From positions 1 to 32,787 of the forward strand of contig CALYBD010000029.1 of assembly GCA_944393745.1 (NCBI GenBank): a stretch of 32,787 nt of DNA. Direction: 5' to 3'. The translations under genes and the position numbers were made by a program. This document shows positions 32,764-32,787 of this stretch, piece by piece. Position 1 is the first letter of the stretch; every line of letters begins with the position of its first letter. Source of the DNA: an uncultured Alphaproteobacteria bacterium (lineage in GTDB: Bacteria > Pseudomonadota > Alphaproteobacteria > CAAGCB01 > CAG-977). The notes under the pieces are model-generated. The model was not told the DNA's origin. It did no database searches and saw only the letters and a program-made list of their open reading frames with translations.

Positions 32764-32787
32764 AGATCGCAAGAGCACACGTCTGAA
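32764..32787 (+). other. Sequencing-adapter remnant at the contig end
   Basis: The final 24 bases begin AGATCGCAAGAGC and end CACACGTCTGAA. They equal the start of the Illumina TruSeq read-1 adapter except for C in place of G at the seventh base. This is assembly contamination, not genome. Confidence 0.88.

Noticed and set aside
32337-32786. Plus-strand 149-codon frame antisense to the Pro/Ala repeats
   Set aside because: GC-rich repeats leave all frames open; it has no ribosome site and runs into adapter sequence.

Overview
The window looks like one contig of an AT-leaning, probably anaerobic or microaerobic alphaproteobacterium. The gene orders tRNA-Leu–tig–clpP–clpX–lon–HU and BamE-like / DUF177–rpmF–plsX–fabH–ihfA–merR are typical alphaproteobacterial chromosome blocks. 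The Hcp with a [4Fe-4S]-type N-terminal cysteine spacing suggests low-oxygen life. An uncultured gut-associated lineage is my inference, not something the sequence proves. The last 24 bases match an Illumina adapter with one mismatch, so the right edge is a raw assembly end.

Layout. (a) 1-3612, minus strand: a type I secretion operon (HlyB-like ABC exporter, HlyD-like adaptor, and the start of a third exported protein cut by the contig end). (b) About 3687-14822: a mobile accessory island. It has a MOBP-like relaxase and a MobC-like protein behind a good promoter, and an oriT with a perfect RP4-type nic core. Beyond the nic, in the direction that would enter a recipient first, lie a DUF2958-like gene, an AT-rich gene with a possible HEPN motif, and ardC. 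Further on are an unknown gene behind a large folded leader, a Y-family polymerase plus YolD pair with an alphaproteobacterial LexA box, an SF1 helicase with a GreA-like N-terminal segment, two small unknown genes and an extra HU. The island abuts the 3' end of tRNA-Thr (15151-15226), a classic integration site. No integrase is in view, so the left end is probably off the contig. (c) 15382-23979: core chromosome with hcp, tRNA-Leu, tig-clpP-clpX-lon-HU and tRNA-Val. (d) 23980-24700: tandemly duplicated terminator-bearing repeats after tRNA-Val and a possible gene remnant. (e) 24701-29984: an exported metallo-beta-lactamase-fold hydrolase, tRNA-Pro, and the minus-strand lipid and ribosome operon, with a BamE-like lipoprotein divergent from it. 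(f) 30003-32763: a chemoreceptor-like membrane protein preceded by a Pro/Ala repeat protein cut by the contig end.

The most interesting part is 4800-8420. A ~210-bp element, about 95% identical between copies, sits directly upstream of both the DUF2958-like gene and ardC. Each copy folds into a long rod and then a terminator-like hairpin just before the ribosome binding site. Both genes are oriented so that the strand transferred from the predicted nic would be their template. This suggests a shared attenuator leader or an analogue of single-stranded leading-region promoters such as Frpo. A second, unrelated multi-stem leader (8215-8404) precedes the divergent unknown gene at 8420.
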